DNA of 64,000 nucleotides, taken from assembly GCF_010977555.1 (NCBI RefSeq), contig NZ_CP048815.1, positions 2,906,501-2,970,500 on the forward strand, written 5' to 3'. Numbering within the stretch: the first letter of the stretch is position 1; every line of letters begins with the position of its first letter. Made by a program: the position numbers and the translations under genes. The notes beneath the pieces were generated by a model that had not been told where the DNA came from, did not search any database, and saw only the letters and a program-made list of their open reading frames with translations. Positions 34,029 through 42,801 of the stretch are shown here, piece by piece. This DNA is from Caulobacter rhizosphaerae. Lineage in GTDB: Bacteria; Pseudomonadota; Alphaproteobacteria; Caulobacterales; Caulobacteraceae.

Positions 34029-35027
34029 ATGAAGGCCTATATTCTCGATCGTTACGGCAAGGGGCAGCCGCTCCGCCTGGGAGACTGGCCCGATCCCGTG
34101 GCGGGGCCGGGGCAGGTGCTGGTGGATATCCGCGCCGCCGCGCTCAACATGCTGGACGCCAAGATCCGCGATGGCGCGTTCAAGCCGATCCTGCCCTATC
34201 GCCCGCCCTTCGTCTTGGGCCACGATCTTGCGGGCGTCGTCTCCGGCGTCGGCCCTGGGGTGTCGCGGTTCAAGGTGGGCGACGAGGTGTTCGCGCGGCC
34301 CCGTGATCACCAGATCGGCGCCTTCGCCGAACGGATCGCAGTCGCCGAGGCCGATTTGGCGCCAAAACCCACTACCCTGTCGATGGTCGAGGCCGCGTCG
34401 CTGCCGCTGGTCGCCCTGACCGCGTCGCAGGTGCTGGTCGAGGCGGCTCGCGTCAAGCGCGGCGACAAGGTGATGATCCATGCCGGCTCTGGCGGGGTAG
34501 GCACGATCGCGATCCAATTGGCCAAGCATCTGGGCGCGACGGTCGCCACCACGACCAGCGCCGGCAACGCCGAACTCGTCGGCGGTCTCGGCGCTGATGT
34601 CGTGATCGACTACAAGACCCAGGACTTCACCGAGCGCCTGTCAGGTTACGATGTCGTGCTCAGCAGTCTGGAGGACGGAACGCTGCAACGCTCGCTGAAG
34701 ATTTTGAAGCCGGGCGGCAAGCTGATCTCCATCTCCGGTCCGCCGGATCCTGCGTTCGCGCGGGCGCAGGGCATGAACTGGTTGATGCGGCAGGTGGTAG
34801 GACTGCTGAGCCGCAACATTCGGCGTGAGGCCGCGCGCCGCCAAGTCGAGTATTCCTTCCTGTTCATGCGGGCCGACGGCGGCCAGCTCGCCCAGATCGC
34901 GGCGCTCGTCGACAGCGGCGCGCTGCGCCCGGTCATCGATCGTGTCTTCGCGTTCGACGCCTTGAACGAGGCCATGGCCTACCTCGCGACCGGACGCGCC
35001 AAGGGCAAGGTCGTCATCGCGCGATGA
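34029..35027 (+). CDS. Zinc-independent MDR oxidoreductase (zeta-crystallin/quinone reductase-like)
   Basis: 332 residues from ATG 34029 behind AAGGAGA. MDR family: GroES-like N-domain (LGHDLAGVVSGVGPGV, FKVGDEVFARP) and Rossmann domain HAGSGGVGTIAIQLAKHLGA with NADPH-type pattern. No structural zinc Cys cluster. The C-terminal DALNEAMAYLATGRAKGKVV is typical of quinone oxidoreductases. Probably reduces quinones or enones alongside the old yellow enzyme. Last gene of the operon, before a bidirectional hairpin. Confidence 0.93.
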   Translation: MKAYILDRYGKGQPLRLGDWPDPVAGPGQVLVDIRAAALNMLDAKIRDGAFKPILPYRPPFVLGHDLAGVVSGVGPGVSRFKVGDEVFARPRDHQIGAFAERIAVAEADLAPKPTTLSMVEAASLPLVALTASQVLVEAARVKRGDKVMIHAGSGGVGTIAIQLAKHLGATVATTTSAGNAELVGGLGADVVIDYKTQDFTERLSGYDVVLSSLEDGTLQRSLKILKPGGKLISISGPPDPAFARAQGMNWLMRQVVGLLSRNIRREAARRQVEYSFLFMRADGGQLAQIAALVDSGALRPVIDRVFAFDALNEAMAYLATGRAKGKVVIAR

Positions 35028-35054
35028 GCATCCGGGCAAGACGACCGTAAAGGG

Positions 35055-35100
35055 CCGGTAATGGCCGTCGGGCGCCAGAAACGCCTGATGCCATTACCGG
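35055..35100. terminator. Bidirectional terminator hairpin between convergent genes
   Basis: CCGGTAATGGC (35055-35065) pairs perfectly with GCCATTACCGG (35090-35100), with an inner GGCG/CGCC stem in the loop. Lies between the convergent quinone-reductase and monooxygenase genes and can serve both strands. Confidence 0.65.
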
Positions 35101-35117
35101 GACAGGACTGACTGAAC

Positions 35118-36452
35118 CTACTCCGCCGCCGCCAGCGTCGGGGCGTAGCGGTTGGCGGGAAAATCAAGGCCCAGGCTCTCCCGGAAGGTCGTCCCCTCAT
35201 AGTCCGCCCGGAAGAGTCCCCTCGCCTGCAGGATCGGCACGACCAGCTCGACGAAGGCCTCCAGTTGGCCGGGCAAGCTCTCGAACAGCACGAAACCGTC
35301 GGACGCGCGTTCCTCGAACCACCGCTGAAGGCTGTCGGCCACCTGCTCGGGGTCGCCGACGAAGTGGCCGCGCGGCGTGGCGAAGCGCAGGGCCGTCTCG
35401 CGCAGAGTCAGGCCTTCTTCCTTCACCGCTGCGACGATGCGGTTCACGGCGCTCTGGTTCGAGTTGGCCCCGAACTCGGCCGCCTCCAGTGGGAACGGGC
35501 CGTCCGGATCGTGCTGGCCGAAGTCGTATTCGTTGAACGGGCGGGCCAGCATCGACAGCGCGTTGTCCAGTGACACCAGCTCAGTCAGCTCTTTGTAGAG
35601 CGCCTCGGCCTCCTGCGCGCTGCGGCCGACGACCGGGCGGGCGGCGGGCAGCACGTGTAACTGGTCCGGATCGCGACCGTAGCCGGCGGCGCGGGCCTTG
35701 ATGTCCTGGTAGTAGGCCTTGGCCGTGTCGATCTCCTCGTGGGAGACGAAGATGGCGTCGGCCCGCTTGGCGGCGAACGCCTTGCCGTCTTCGGACGCGC
35801 CAGCCTGGAAGATCACCGGCTGGCCCTGCGGCGAGCGGCTGATGTTGAGCGGCCCTTTCACCGAGAAGAACTCGCCCTTGTGATCCAGGGTGTGCAGCTT
35901 CTTCGGGTCGAAGAACTCGCCGCCCGCCTTGTCGAAGGTCAGGGCGTCGTCTTCCCATGAGTCCCACAGCCCCTGGACCACGTCCAGATACTCGCCGGCC
36001 AGGCGGTAGCGTACGTCATGGGCGTAATGCTTCTCGCGGCTGTAGTTGGCGGCGCTGCCCTCCAGCCAAGAGGTGACGACGTTCCAGCCTGCGCGGCCGC
36101 CGCTGATGTGGTCCAGCGAGGCGAACTGTCGAGCGACATTGAACGGCTCGCTGTAGCTGACCGTCAGGGTGGCCACGAGGCCGATATGGCTGGTCGCACC
36201 GGCCAGGGCCGACAGGATGGTCAGCGGCTCGAAGCGATTCAGATAATGCGGGCTGGACTTTTCGGTGATGTAGACGCTGTCGGCCACGAACAGGAAGTCG
36301 AACTTGCCCGCCTCGGCGACTTGCGCCTGGCGCTTGTAGAACTGGAAATCGGTGCTGGCCCCGGGATGGGCGTTCGGATGGCGCCAGTCGCCCCAGCCCG
36401 GGCCGACGCCGTGCAGGATGAAACCCAGCTTCAGTTGGCGTTGTGCGGTCAT
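35118..36452 (-). CDS. NtaA/SnaA/DszA-family flavin-dependent monooxygenase (LLM class)
   Basis: 444 residues from ATG 36452. Family signals: [88 protein letters not shown] and [20 protein letters not shown]. This group uses FMNH2 from a separate reductase to attack C-S, C-N or similar bonds (DszA, DmoA, NtaA). As the last gene of an operon with TauD, an SsuA-like protein and a TBDR, it most likely desulfurises an organosulfur compound. No dedicated flavin reductase gene is seen here. Confidence 0.93.
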   Translation of the reverse strand: MTAQRQLKLGFILHGVGPGWGDWRHPNAHPGASTDFQFYKRQAQVAEAGKFDFLFVADSVYITEKSSPHYLNRFEPLTILSALAGATSHIGLVATLTVSYSEPFNVARQFASLDHISGGRAGWNVVTSWLEGSAANYSREKHYAHDVRYRLAGEYLDVVQGLWDSWEDDALTFDKAGGEFFDPKKLHTLDHKGEFFSVKGPLNISRSPQGQPVIFQAGASEDGKAFAAKRADAIFVSHEEIDTAKAYYQDIKARAAGYGRDPDQLHVLPAARPVVGRSAQEAEALYKELTELVSLDNALSMLARPFNEYDFGQHDPDGPFPLEAAEFGANSNQSAVNRIVAAVKEEGLTLRETALRFATPRGHFVGDPEQVADSLQRWFEERASDGFVLFESLPGQLEAFVELVVPILQARGLFRADYEGTTFRESLGLDFPANRYAPTLAAAE

Positions 36453-36465
36453 GGTCGTGTCCAAT

Positions 36466-37140
36466 CTATTCGGCGGGAACCAGGGTGATGTCGCGGACGG
36501 CCTCAAGGACGGGGTCCGCCTCGGTGCGGACCAGCCAGTCGGGGCTGACGTCGACGAACCGGACGACCCGCTCGTGGTCGATGACGACGACGGCGGGCTG
36601 CGGCAGCTCCCAGGTTCCCGTGCCGGTCGTATCGCCGATGAAGCCGCCCTTGGCGCGCTGGGCCGCCTGGCTGGCCTCGTCGGCCGTGTAGAGGATGCCG
36701 AACCGGCGAGCGAGGGCGTTGTCCGGATCCGAGGCGACCTTGAAGCTCAGGTCGTGGCGGGTCTTGATCTCGCCCAGGCGCTCCGGAACCTGCGGGCTGA
36801 CCGCCACCAGGGTCGCGCCCAGATCCCGCAGGCCGGGGGCCAGCGCTTCCTCGTAATACGGCAGAGCGATGTTGCAGGCCGGGCAGCCCGCGAAACGAAA
36901 GAACACCAGCACGGCCGGCCCGCGCTGGATCAGCGCCTCCAGCGGCAGGTCTCCACCTTCCACGTCACGCAGCACGAACGGATCCAGGCGGTCGCCGACC
37001 TGGATCCATCGCGCGGTATCGGCCGTCTCGACCAGCGTGCGCCGTTGGTCGACATTGATCTTCAGCGCTGCTGGGTCCCAGGTGCGCACGCGCTCGGCGT
37101 GCAGGTCGGCCAAGCGTTCCTTCAGGCTCTTGCGGCTCAT
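36466..37140 (-). CDS. Peroxiredoxin-like (AhpC/TSA) protein with CPxC motif
   Basis: 224 residues from ATG 37140 (AGGAAGG nine bases ahead; an ATG at 37149 is too close to that site). Thioredoxin-fold peroxiredoxin: [35 protein letters not shown] (Cys86, Cys89) and [15 protein letters not shown]. The start overlaps the ferredoxin stop (ATGA). Operon relatives often carry such a redoxin with sulfonate enzymes; it may recycle a thiol or remove peroxide or sulfite stress from flavin chemistry. Cytoplasmic. Confidence 0.88.
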   Translation of the reverse strand: MSRKSLKERLADLHAERVRTWDPAALKINVDQRRTLVETADTARWIQVGDRLDPFVLRDVEGGDLPLEALIQRGPAVLVFFRFAGCPACNIALPYYEEALAPGLRDLGATLVAVSPQVPERLGEIKTRHDLSFKVASDPDNALARRFGILYTADEASQAAQRAKGGFIGDTTGTGTWELPQPAVVVIDHERVVRFVDVSPDWLVRTEADPVLEAVRDITLVPAE

Positions 37141-37529
37141 GTGGAGCATCCTTCCTCAGTGCGAGCGGTCTTGGCGGCGGCGATATCGATCGCCTGCAGG
37201 CGGGCGCGCTCGAAGATCGCTCCCATCCGCCAGTGTTGGTTGGTGTGGGTCGCCGCGTGTTCGCCCCAGCCGTGGTCGCGCCGGAAGGCGCCCAGTTGGC
37301 CGGACGCCAGGGCCCGCTCGGCGGTCACGCCCGCGACCCGGTCGGTCTCGGGCCAGACGAACAGGGCGTCGGCTGGACAGTGGAGCTCGCACAGCAGGCA
37401 CGTCTGACAGTCAGCCTGGGCCGCGATCACCGCCTTGCCGCCCGCCCCCAGCGCCAGTACATCACTGGGACAGGCCTCGACGCAGTCGCCGCAGCCTGAG
37501 CAACGATCCTCGATGACGACCTCGATCAT
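37137..37529 (-). CDS. 2[4Fe-4S] ferredoxin-like subunit (AprB-like context)
   Basis: 130 residues from ATG 37529. Two cluster motifs: CSGCGDCVEACP (Cys10, 13, 16, 20) and CQTCLLCELHCP (Cys41, 44, 47, 51). After residue 60 comes a tail without cysteine (LGAFRRDHGWGEHAATHTNQ). The start shares a base with the stop of the flavoprotein gene and the end overlaps the peroxiredoxin start. Flavoprotein plus 2[4Fe-4S] partner is the layout of adenylylsulfate reductase AprA/AprB; here it more likely passes electrons to or from the FAD subunit during organosulfur breakdown. Confidence 0.9.
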   Translation of the reverse strand: MIEVVIEDRCSGCGDCVEACPSDVLALGAGGKAVIAAQADCQTCLLCELHCPADALFVWPETDRVAGVTAERALASGQLGAFRRDHGWGEHAATHTNQHWRMGAIFERARLQAIDIAAAKTARTEEGCST

Positions 37530-39103
37530 CAGGCCACCTCCGCCTGCGTCGGCGCGGGCTCGAAGCGGGTGACGACGCGGTCCAGCCCCTGCGCCCGCTG
37601 ACGGCTTGAGAGGCGCGGATCCAGGCCCGGCGCATCCTCGCGGCGGTGCATGCCACGGCTCTCGCGCCGCGACAGGGCGGCGGCCTTGCTCCAGCGCCCG
37701 GCGGCGACCAGGGCGGCGGCCTCCCGCAGGCGCAGGCCCGCCCGGCCTTCGGCCCGGCCATGATCGGCCAGCTCCTTCCAGATCTCGTCCAACCGCACCA
37801 TCGAAGCGGCCAGCGCCTCGCCCTGGCGGAAGATGTTCTTGTCGTAGGCGTTCAGTTCCTCGCGCACGGCCTGGACGGCGCCCGCTGTGTCGACCACCCG
37901 AACGCCGCGCCGCGGGGCCAGGCCGGTCTGGCCCGTCGCGATCGCCAGGTCGGTCTCCCGCGCCCCGGTCGAACGCGCTCGCCGCGCCGCCGCCGCGCCC
38001 GCCCACTGGCCCGACGACAGGGCCCAGGACGAGTTGACCGCCCCGCCGCCCGAGATCGCGCCGGTCACCAGCTCGCGGCTGGCGTTATCGCCCGCGACAT
38101 AGAGACCGGGCACGGCGGTCTGGCAGTCGTTGTCGTCCACGCGCAGGCCGCCGATCCCGCGCACCGTGCCCTCGGCGTGCAGCACGACCTCGAAGCGCTC
38201 GCCATACGCGTCGATCCCCAGGCGCGCGAAGGGCAGCACGAAGTTGGGCTGCACCTGCGGCATCACCGCGCGGATGTCGGCCGGCACGCGGTCCAGCCGG
38301 CAGAACAGCGGCCCCTTCAGCAGGGCGCGCGCCAGGTGCGGGGTGACCTCCGGACCGTTCGGGATGTCGAGTTCGCGGTCGTCGGCGTCGAACCAGCGGG
38401 CGAAGCTGTAGGCCATGGAGCGGGCCATGTTCGTGCCGGCCAGGGCGGGCGTGTAGTAGTTGGTGAACTCCATGCCCGAGAGGTCGGCGCCGGCCTCGAC
38501 GCCCATCAGCAGGCCGTCGCCAGTATTGGTCGCCGAACCCAGCAGGCGCGAGGCGAAGGCCGTGCCGCCCGCCGCCAGCACCACCGCGCCCGCCCGGATG
38601 GTCCACGGCCGCTCGCCGCGCAGGGCGATCCCCGACGCGCCGGCGATCGAGCCGTCGCCATGGCGCAGCAGCTGCAGCGCCGGATGGTGGTCAAGGATCC
38701 TGGCGCCCGCCGCGACCGCGTAGGCGCGCATGGCCCGCATGTACTCAGGGCCGCGCAGCGCTCGGTACTGGACCTCGCCCCGGTCGTCGGTAGAGAACGC
38801 GTAGTGGTCGGCCAGACCCGGAAGGCTGCTCCAGGTCAGGTCCAGGATCCGGCGCATCCAATCCGGATCGCCCAGGCCTAGTGAGCGCTTCAGCCGGTCG
38901 GTGACGGCGGCTTCACGGCGATCCGGAGGCGCCCACCAGTGGCCGGGACCGGCCGTCGCGGTGACACCGCTGGTCCCGCAATGCCCTTTGTCGACCAGCA
39001 CGACGTCCGCACCTTCGCGCGCCGCCGCCACAGCCGCCCATGCGCCGGCCAAGCCACCTCCGATGACCAGAACATCCGTCGCCAGGGACAAGGACGCGAT
39101 CAT
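37529..39103 (-). CDS. FAD-dependent oxidoreductase (succinate dehydrogenase/AprA-like flavoprotein)
   Basis: 524 residues from ATG 39103, overlapping the SBP stop by ATGA. FAD site: TDVLVIGGGLAGAWAAVAAA, ADVVLVDKGHCGTSGVTATA, VVLAAGGTAFASRL, and the second FAD contact GLYVAGDNASRELVTGAISG. The C-terminal helical domain (LDEIWKELADHGRAEGRAGL) is of the fumarate reductase/AprA type. It pairs with the following ferredoxin gene. By analogy the pair could oxidise or reduce a sulfur oxyanion or an organosulfur intermediate; the substrate is unknown. Sits in the middle of the coupled operon. Confidence 0.9.
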   Translation of the reverse strand: MIASLSLATDVLVIGGGLAGAWAAVAAAREGADVVLVDKGHCGTSGVTATAGPGHWWAPPDRREAAVTDRLKRSLGLGDPDWMRRILDLTWSSLPGLADHYAFSTDDRGEVQYRALRGPEYMRAMRAYAVAAGARILDHHPALQLLRHGDGSIAGASGIALRGERPWTIRAGAVVLAAGGTAFASRLLGSATNTGDGLLMGVEAGADLSGMEFTNYYTPALAGTNMARSMAYSFARWFDADDRELDIPNGPEVTPHLARALLKGPLFCRLDRVPADIRAVMPQVQPNFVLPFARLGIDAYGERFEVVLHAEGTVRGIGGLRVDDNDCQTAVPGLYVAGDNASRELVTGAISGGGAVNSSWALSSGQWAGAAAARRARSTGARETDLAIATGQTGLAPRRGVRVVDTAGAVQAVREELNAYDKNIFRQGEALAASMVRLDEIWKELADHGRAEGRAGLRLREAAALVAAGRWSKAAALSRRESRGMHRREDAPGLDPRLSSRQRAQGLDRVVTRFEPAPTQAEVA

Positions 39104-40050
39104 GCCAGGGCCCCGTTGAACGAGGTGTCGAAGGCGCGGGCCACGTCGCGGTCCGAAGTCACCGTTCCCGCCGCGCGAAAACGGTCGAGCACCGCCCGCG
39201 ACTCCTGGACCGCCTCGTTCCCCAGCGGGGTCGGCAGGATCCGATACTGGCGGACGGTGTAGAGCGCGACCTCTTCGGAGAGGCCGGTCTCGCGAGCCAG
39301 CACCTTGCCGAAGGCGTCCGGATTGTTGGCCGCCCAGCGCCGCGCCGTCGCCAGGCGCTTCAGAAAGTCTTCGATCTGCGGACGCTTCTCGGCGATCGCC
39401 TTCTCGCTGGCGGCCTCGTATCCGAACCCGCTGAGCAAGCCGTCGCCGTCGATCAGGATCCGTGCGGCGTCGTGCAGGCGAGCCAGCGCGACATACGACC
39501 CCCACGTCACCCACGCGTCGATCGATCCGGCTGTGAAAGCCGCCTTGGCGTCGCCGGGATTGAGGAAGGCGATCGACACGTCCGTGGGCTTCAGGCGAGC
39601 GTTCTCCAAGACCCGCAGCAGCAGGTAGTGGCCGATCGAGCCACGTCCCGTGGCGATCTTCTTTCCGCGCAGATCGGCCGGGGATCGGATCGGCGAATCC
39701 TTGCCCACGAGGATCGCCGTCGCGGCCCCGCCGCTACGGCCGGCCTGGACGGCCTTGATCCTGGCGCCGCCGGCGTAGGCGAACAGGAAGGGCGCGTCGC
39801 CGGCCTCGCCGAGGTCCACCGCCCCGGCGCTGACCGCTTCGAGCAGCGGCGCGGCGGCCGGGAACTCGCTCCATTCGATCTCGTACGGAACGCCTTCCAG
39901 CGCTCCAGACGAAAGCAACAAAGCCTTGGTGCCGCCCCGCTGGCTGCCGACCTTGAGGATAGGCTGGCCGCCGGCGTTCTTGGCGCAGGCGGCCAAGCTC
40001 GCGGCCAGGCCTCCGAAGGCGAGACTGGCGATGAGCTGACGTCGATCCAT
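39100..40050 (-). CDS. SsuA/TauA-like substrate-binding lipoprotein
   Basis: 316 residues from ATG 40050 (GGGAGG upstream). The signal MDRRQLIASLAFGGLAASLA is followed by a lipobox-like LAAC (Cys at 22). Binding-protein features of the NMT1/SsuA family: ILKVGSQRGGTKALLL, AGAVDLGEAGDAPFLFAYAG, DLRGKKIATGRGSIGHYLLL, SIDAWVTWGSYVALA. Members bind sulfonates, taurine or similar organosulfur compounds for an ABC importer. No permease or ATPase gene is in the operon; after it come the flavoprotein genes. It may use transporter parts encoded elsewhere. Confidence 0.92.
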   Translation of the reverse strand: MDRRQLIASLAFGGLAASLAACAKNAGGQPILKVGSQRGGTKALLLSSGALEGVPYEIEWSEFPAAAPLLEAVSAGAVDLGEAGDAPFLFAYAGGARIKAVQAGRSGGAATAILVGKDSPIRSPADLRGKKIATGRGSIGHYLLLRVLENARLKPTDVSIAFLNPGDAKAAFTAGSIDAWVTWGSYVALARLHDAARILIDGDGLLSGFGYEAASEKAIAEKRPQIEDFLKRLATARRWAANNPDAFGKVLARETGLSEEVALYTVRQYRILPTPLGNEAVQESRAVLDRFRAAGTVTSDRDVARAFDTSFNGALA

Positions 40051-40061
40051 CGCGCCCTCCC

Positions 40062-42719
40062 TCAGAACTGTTGGGTCAGGCGGGCGTAGTAGTAGCCGCC
40101 GGTGATGCCGAAGGGCGAGAAGATGCCGAACTGGCCCGTGCCCTGGTCGGCGTTGAGAATCCCGATCTTGTCGGGATGCTTGTCGAACAGGTTGTTGGCG
40201 CCGATCGCGATGTTGGTCGATGGCCGGACCTGCCAGGCGATGTCCAGATCGGTGATCCACTTGGGATTGAAGGTCCGGTCCAGGCTCGCCGAGGCGCCGG
40301 CCTCGGTGTAGCGGCCAAAGCGGGTGTTGCGTAGGCTGGCGCTCCAGGCGCCGCGCGACCACTGGGCCCCGACGATGATCTTCTCGCGCGGCGTACCGAT
40401 GGTCAGGTCGGCGATCTTCTGGCGGTCGAACAGGACGAGGTTGGGGTTCACCGCCGTCAGTACGGCGGGTGTGACCTTCAGCTCGGTGATCTTGGTCTTG
40501 TTGAAGGCGTAGGCGGCATTGAGATTCAGTCTGCCCAGGTCGCCGAGGCTGAAGCCGTACTCGCCCACGAAATCGAGCCCGTTGGTCCGGGTCGAGACGG
40601 CGTTGGTATAGTAGGTCGCCGTCAGTCCCTGCGGGAAGCGCGCCAGCAGCGGCGCGAGATCGGCTCGCGAGGACAGCTGCGCGACCGAGAGATCAAGGTT
40701 ACTGGTGTCGACGATCCGGTCGTCGATCTGGATCTCGTAGGCGTCCAGCGTCAGTCGCAGACCGGCGACCGGCTCGGCGGTCACGCCGAAGCTGTAGTTG
40801 GTCGAGGTCTCGGGCTTCAGCGGCTCGGCGCCCAGCGCCTTGGCCTCGGCGCTGTCGGTGCGCAGCACCTTGGTCGGGAAGGTCAGGTACTCGCCCGCCA
40901 CGCAGGGGGCGCCCCGGAAGATGTTGTTCGGCGCGGCCGGGCACAGGCTGCCATTGATGGTCGAGGTGGCGAATAGCACCTGGCCCAGCGATGGAGCGCG
41001 GAAGCCGTTGCTGACCGTGGCGCGCACGGCGTAGCTCGGCAGGAATTCCCAGCGCGTGGTCAGCTTGCCGCTGAAGGTGTCGCCCACGCCCTTGCCGTAC
41101 TTTTCGTAGCGGCCGGCCAGGCCGACGTACCAAGTGTCGGTGACGTTGGTCCCGACATCGACATAGGCCGCGCCGCTGTGGCGATGGGTCGAGCCGGCGT
41201 CCTCCGGCGCGGTGCCGGCGTAGGAGGCCAGACCCGGGTTCGGGCGCAGGCCGGCGAACGGCTGGCCGGCCGGGATCACGTAGTCGCCAACGACGTAGGA
41301 CGCCTCGTCTCCCGCCTCGATCAGGAAGCGCTCGTAGCGGTGCTCCAGCCCCCAGGAGACCTGCAGCGGGTTTTTCAGCCAGCCCGGCGTCACCTCGCGG
41401 GTGGCGTCCAGATTGTTGGTCCACTGCCGGAATTCGTGCGTCGACAGGTGGAAATAGGTCGGACTGGACGGGCCCAGCGTGGCGTTCAGCGTGTTCTGGC
41501 CGTCCAGCTGCGCGTGGTCCTGGGCCAGGGTGGTCGACAAGTCCCACGCCCAACCCGCCGCCTCGCCGCGCGCGCCGAAGCTGGTCTGGAAGTCCAGCTC
41601 GAAGATCCGCCGATAGGCGTTGAAGCCGTCCGGATAGACCTCGGGCAGCGCGTTGCGGCTCAGCGGTCGACCGGCCGTGACACCGGCCACTGGAGCTAGG
41701 TTCGGCAGGAAGCTGCCGGTGTTCTTCCGCGACGACCGGTGGCTGAGCGTGCCCGACGAATAAAGCTTCAGGTCCCGCCAGGGCAGCTCGGCGTTGTACG
41801 AGGCCGCCAGGATGTCCTCCTCGCCCGGCCCGTAACTCAGGCCCCAGGCGTCGCGGTCGGCCGTGGCGTCGCGCGGGTCTGGCGTGACGGTGGTGACACC
41901 GCCAACCGTCGTGACTGTGGGCTGGTAGATGTACTGGGCGCGCGAAGGAATGGCGCGAGTGGCCGCCTCGTTGTTCTTCCAGTTCAGGGCCAAGCTGAGG
42001 AAGCCGCCAGTCTCGCCCAGCGGCCGCCCCCAGTTGAGCGTCGCGGCGCGAGTGTCGCCGTCGCCCAGGTAGTTCTGGCCGCCGGTGTAGCTGAAAGAAC
42101 CGCCTTCGGAATCGTCCTTCAGGATGATGTTGACGACGCCGGCGATGGCGTCCGAGCCGTACTGGGCCGAGGCCCCGTCGCGCAGCACCTCGATCCGCTC
42201 GATGGCCGAGGCGGGAATGAAGTCGAGGTCGACCGGCGCCCCGCCTCGACCGACGCGGGCCAGGTTGTTGATCAGGGCGGTGCCGTGGCGGCGCTTGCCG
42301 TTGACCAGGAACAGGGCCTGGTCGCCGTTCAAGCCGCGCAGGGTGATCGCCCGCACCGTCCACGAGGTGCCGCCACCGTTGAGGCCCGGCAGGTTGAACG
42401 ACGGGATCAGAGTGTTGAGCACCTCCTTCAAGCCCACCTTGCCGGTAGCCAGGAGTTGCTCACCACCGATCACGTCGACGGGCGCGGGGCTGTCGGCGAC
42501 GGTGCGCCGCACGCCACGCACGCCGGTGACGATAACGCTCTCAAGCGCCACCGCGCCGCCAGCTTCGGCGGCCGCGGGAACGGGCGGCGCTGCCGCTGTA
42601 TTCTCGGCGCGAGCCTGGCCTCCCAACGCCAGAACCGAGGCGCAGGTCATGAGCGCAGCGTGGTGTTGGAGCTTGCGGTGTCGCTGTCGGGCGGCCACGC
42701 AGACATACAAAAAAGGCAA
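40062..42719 (-). CDS. TonB-dependent receptor of the organosulfur operon
   Basis: About 885 residues. The start is uncertain: TTG 42719 has GGGGGAT upstream, GTG 42698 is in frame; either gives a basic segment followed by ALMTCASVLALGGQARAE as signal. No STN domain. The plug has LESVIVTGVRGVRRTV, LFLVNGKRRHGTALI and ERIEVLRDGASAQYGSDAIA; the barrel ends YYYARLTQQF. Paralogue of the STN receptor at 25369. It lies between tauD and the binding-protein gene (11 bases to the latter), so it should carry the organosulfur substrate across the outer membrane. Confidence 0.92.
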   Translation of the reverse strand: MPFLYVCVAARQRHRKLQHHAALMTCASVLALGGQARAENTAAAPPVPAAAEAGGAVALESVIVTGVRGVRRTVADSPAPVDVIGGEQLLATGKVGLKEVLNTLIPSFNLPGLNGGGTSWTVRAITLRGLNGDQALFLVNGKRRHGTALINNLARVGRGGAPVDLDFIPASAIERIEVLRDGASAQYGSDAIAGVVNIILKDDSEGGSFSYTGGQNYLGDGDTRAATLNWGRPLGETGGFLSLALNWKNNEAATRAIPSRAQYIYQPTVTTVGGVTTVTPDPRDATADRDAWGLSYGPGEEDILAASYNAELPWRDLKLYSSGTLSHRSSRKNTGSFLPNLAPVAGVTAGRPLSRNALPEVYPDGFNAYRRIFELDFQTSFGARGEAAGWAWDLSTTLAQDHAQLDGQNTLNATLGPSSPTYFHLSTHEFRQWTNNLDATREVTPGWLKNPLQVSWGLEHRYERFLIEAGDEASYVVGDYVIPAGQPFAGLRPNPGLASYAGTAPEDAGSTHRHSGAAYVDVGTNVTDTWYVGLAGRYEKYGKGVGDTFSGKLTTRWEFLPSYAVRATVSNGFRAPSLGQVLFATSTINGSLCPAAPNNIFRGAPCVAGEYLTFPTKVLRTDSAEAKALGAEPLKPETSTNYSFGVTAEPVAGLRLTLDAYEIQIDDRIVDTSNLDLSVAQLSSRADLAPLLARFPQGLTATYYTNAVSTRTNGLDFVGEYGFSLGDLGRLNLNAAYAFNKTKITELKVTPAVLTAVNPNLVLFDRQKIADLTIGTPREKIIVGAQWSRGAWSASLRNTRFGRYTEAGASASLDRTFNPKWITDLDIAWQVRPSTNIAIGANNLFDKHPDKIGILNADQGTGQFGIFSPFGITGGYYYARLTQQF

Positions 42720-42801
42720 AAGTCTATCCCCCGCGCCCGGCGGATCGCCGGGCGTCGTCGTTAATTCGTGGATTGGAAAGTGTTCCCGCCTGACGCTCGG
42801 C

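Noticed and set aside
37137..39103. True dissimilatory AprAB adenylylsulfate reductase
   Set aside because: No sat, qmo or dsr genes nearby, the flavoprotein is shorter than AprA, and the setting is assimilatory organosulfur use. Only a family-level resemblance is claimed.
37529..39514. N-terminal extension of the flavoprotein up to 39514
   Set aside because: The extra residues are read out of frame through the SBP gene. ATG 39103 overlaps the SBP stop and directly precedes the FAD motif.
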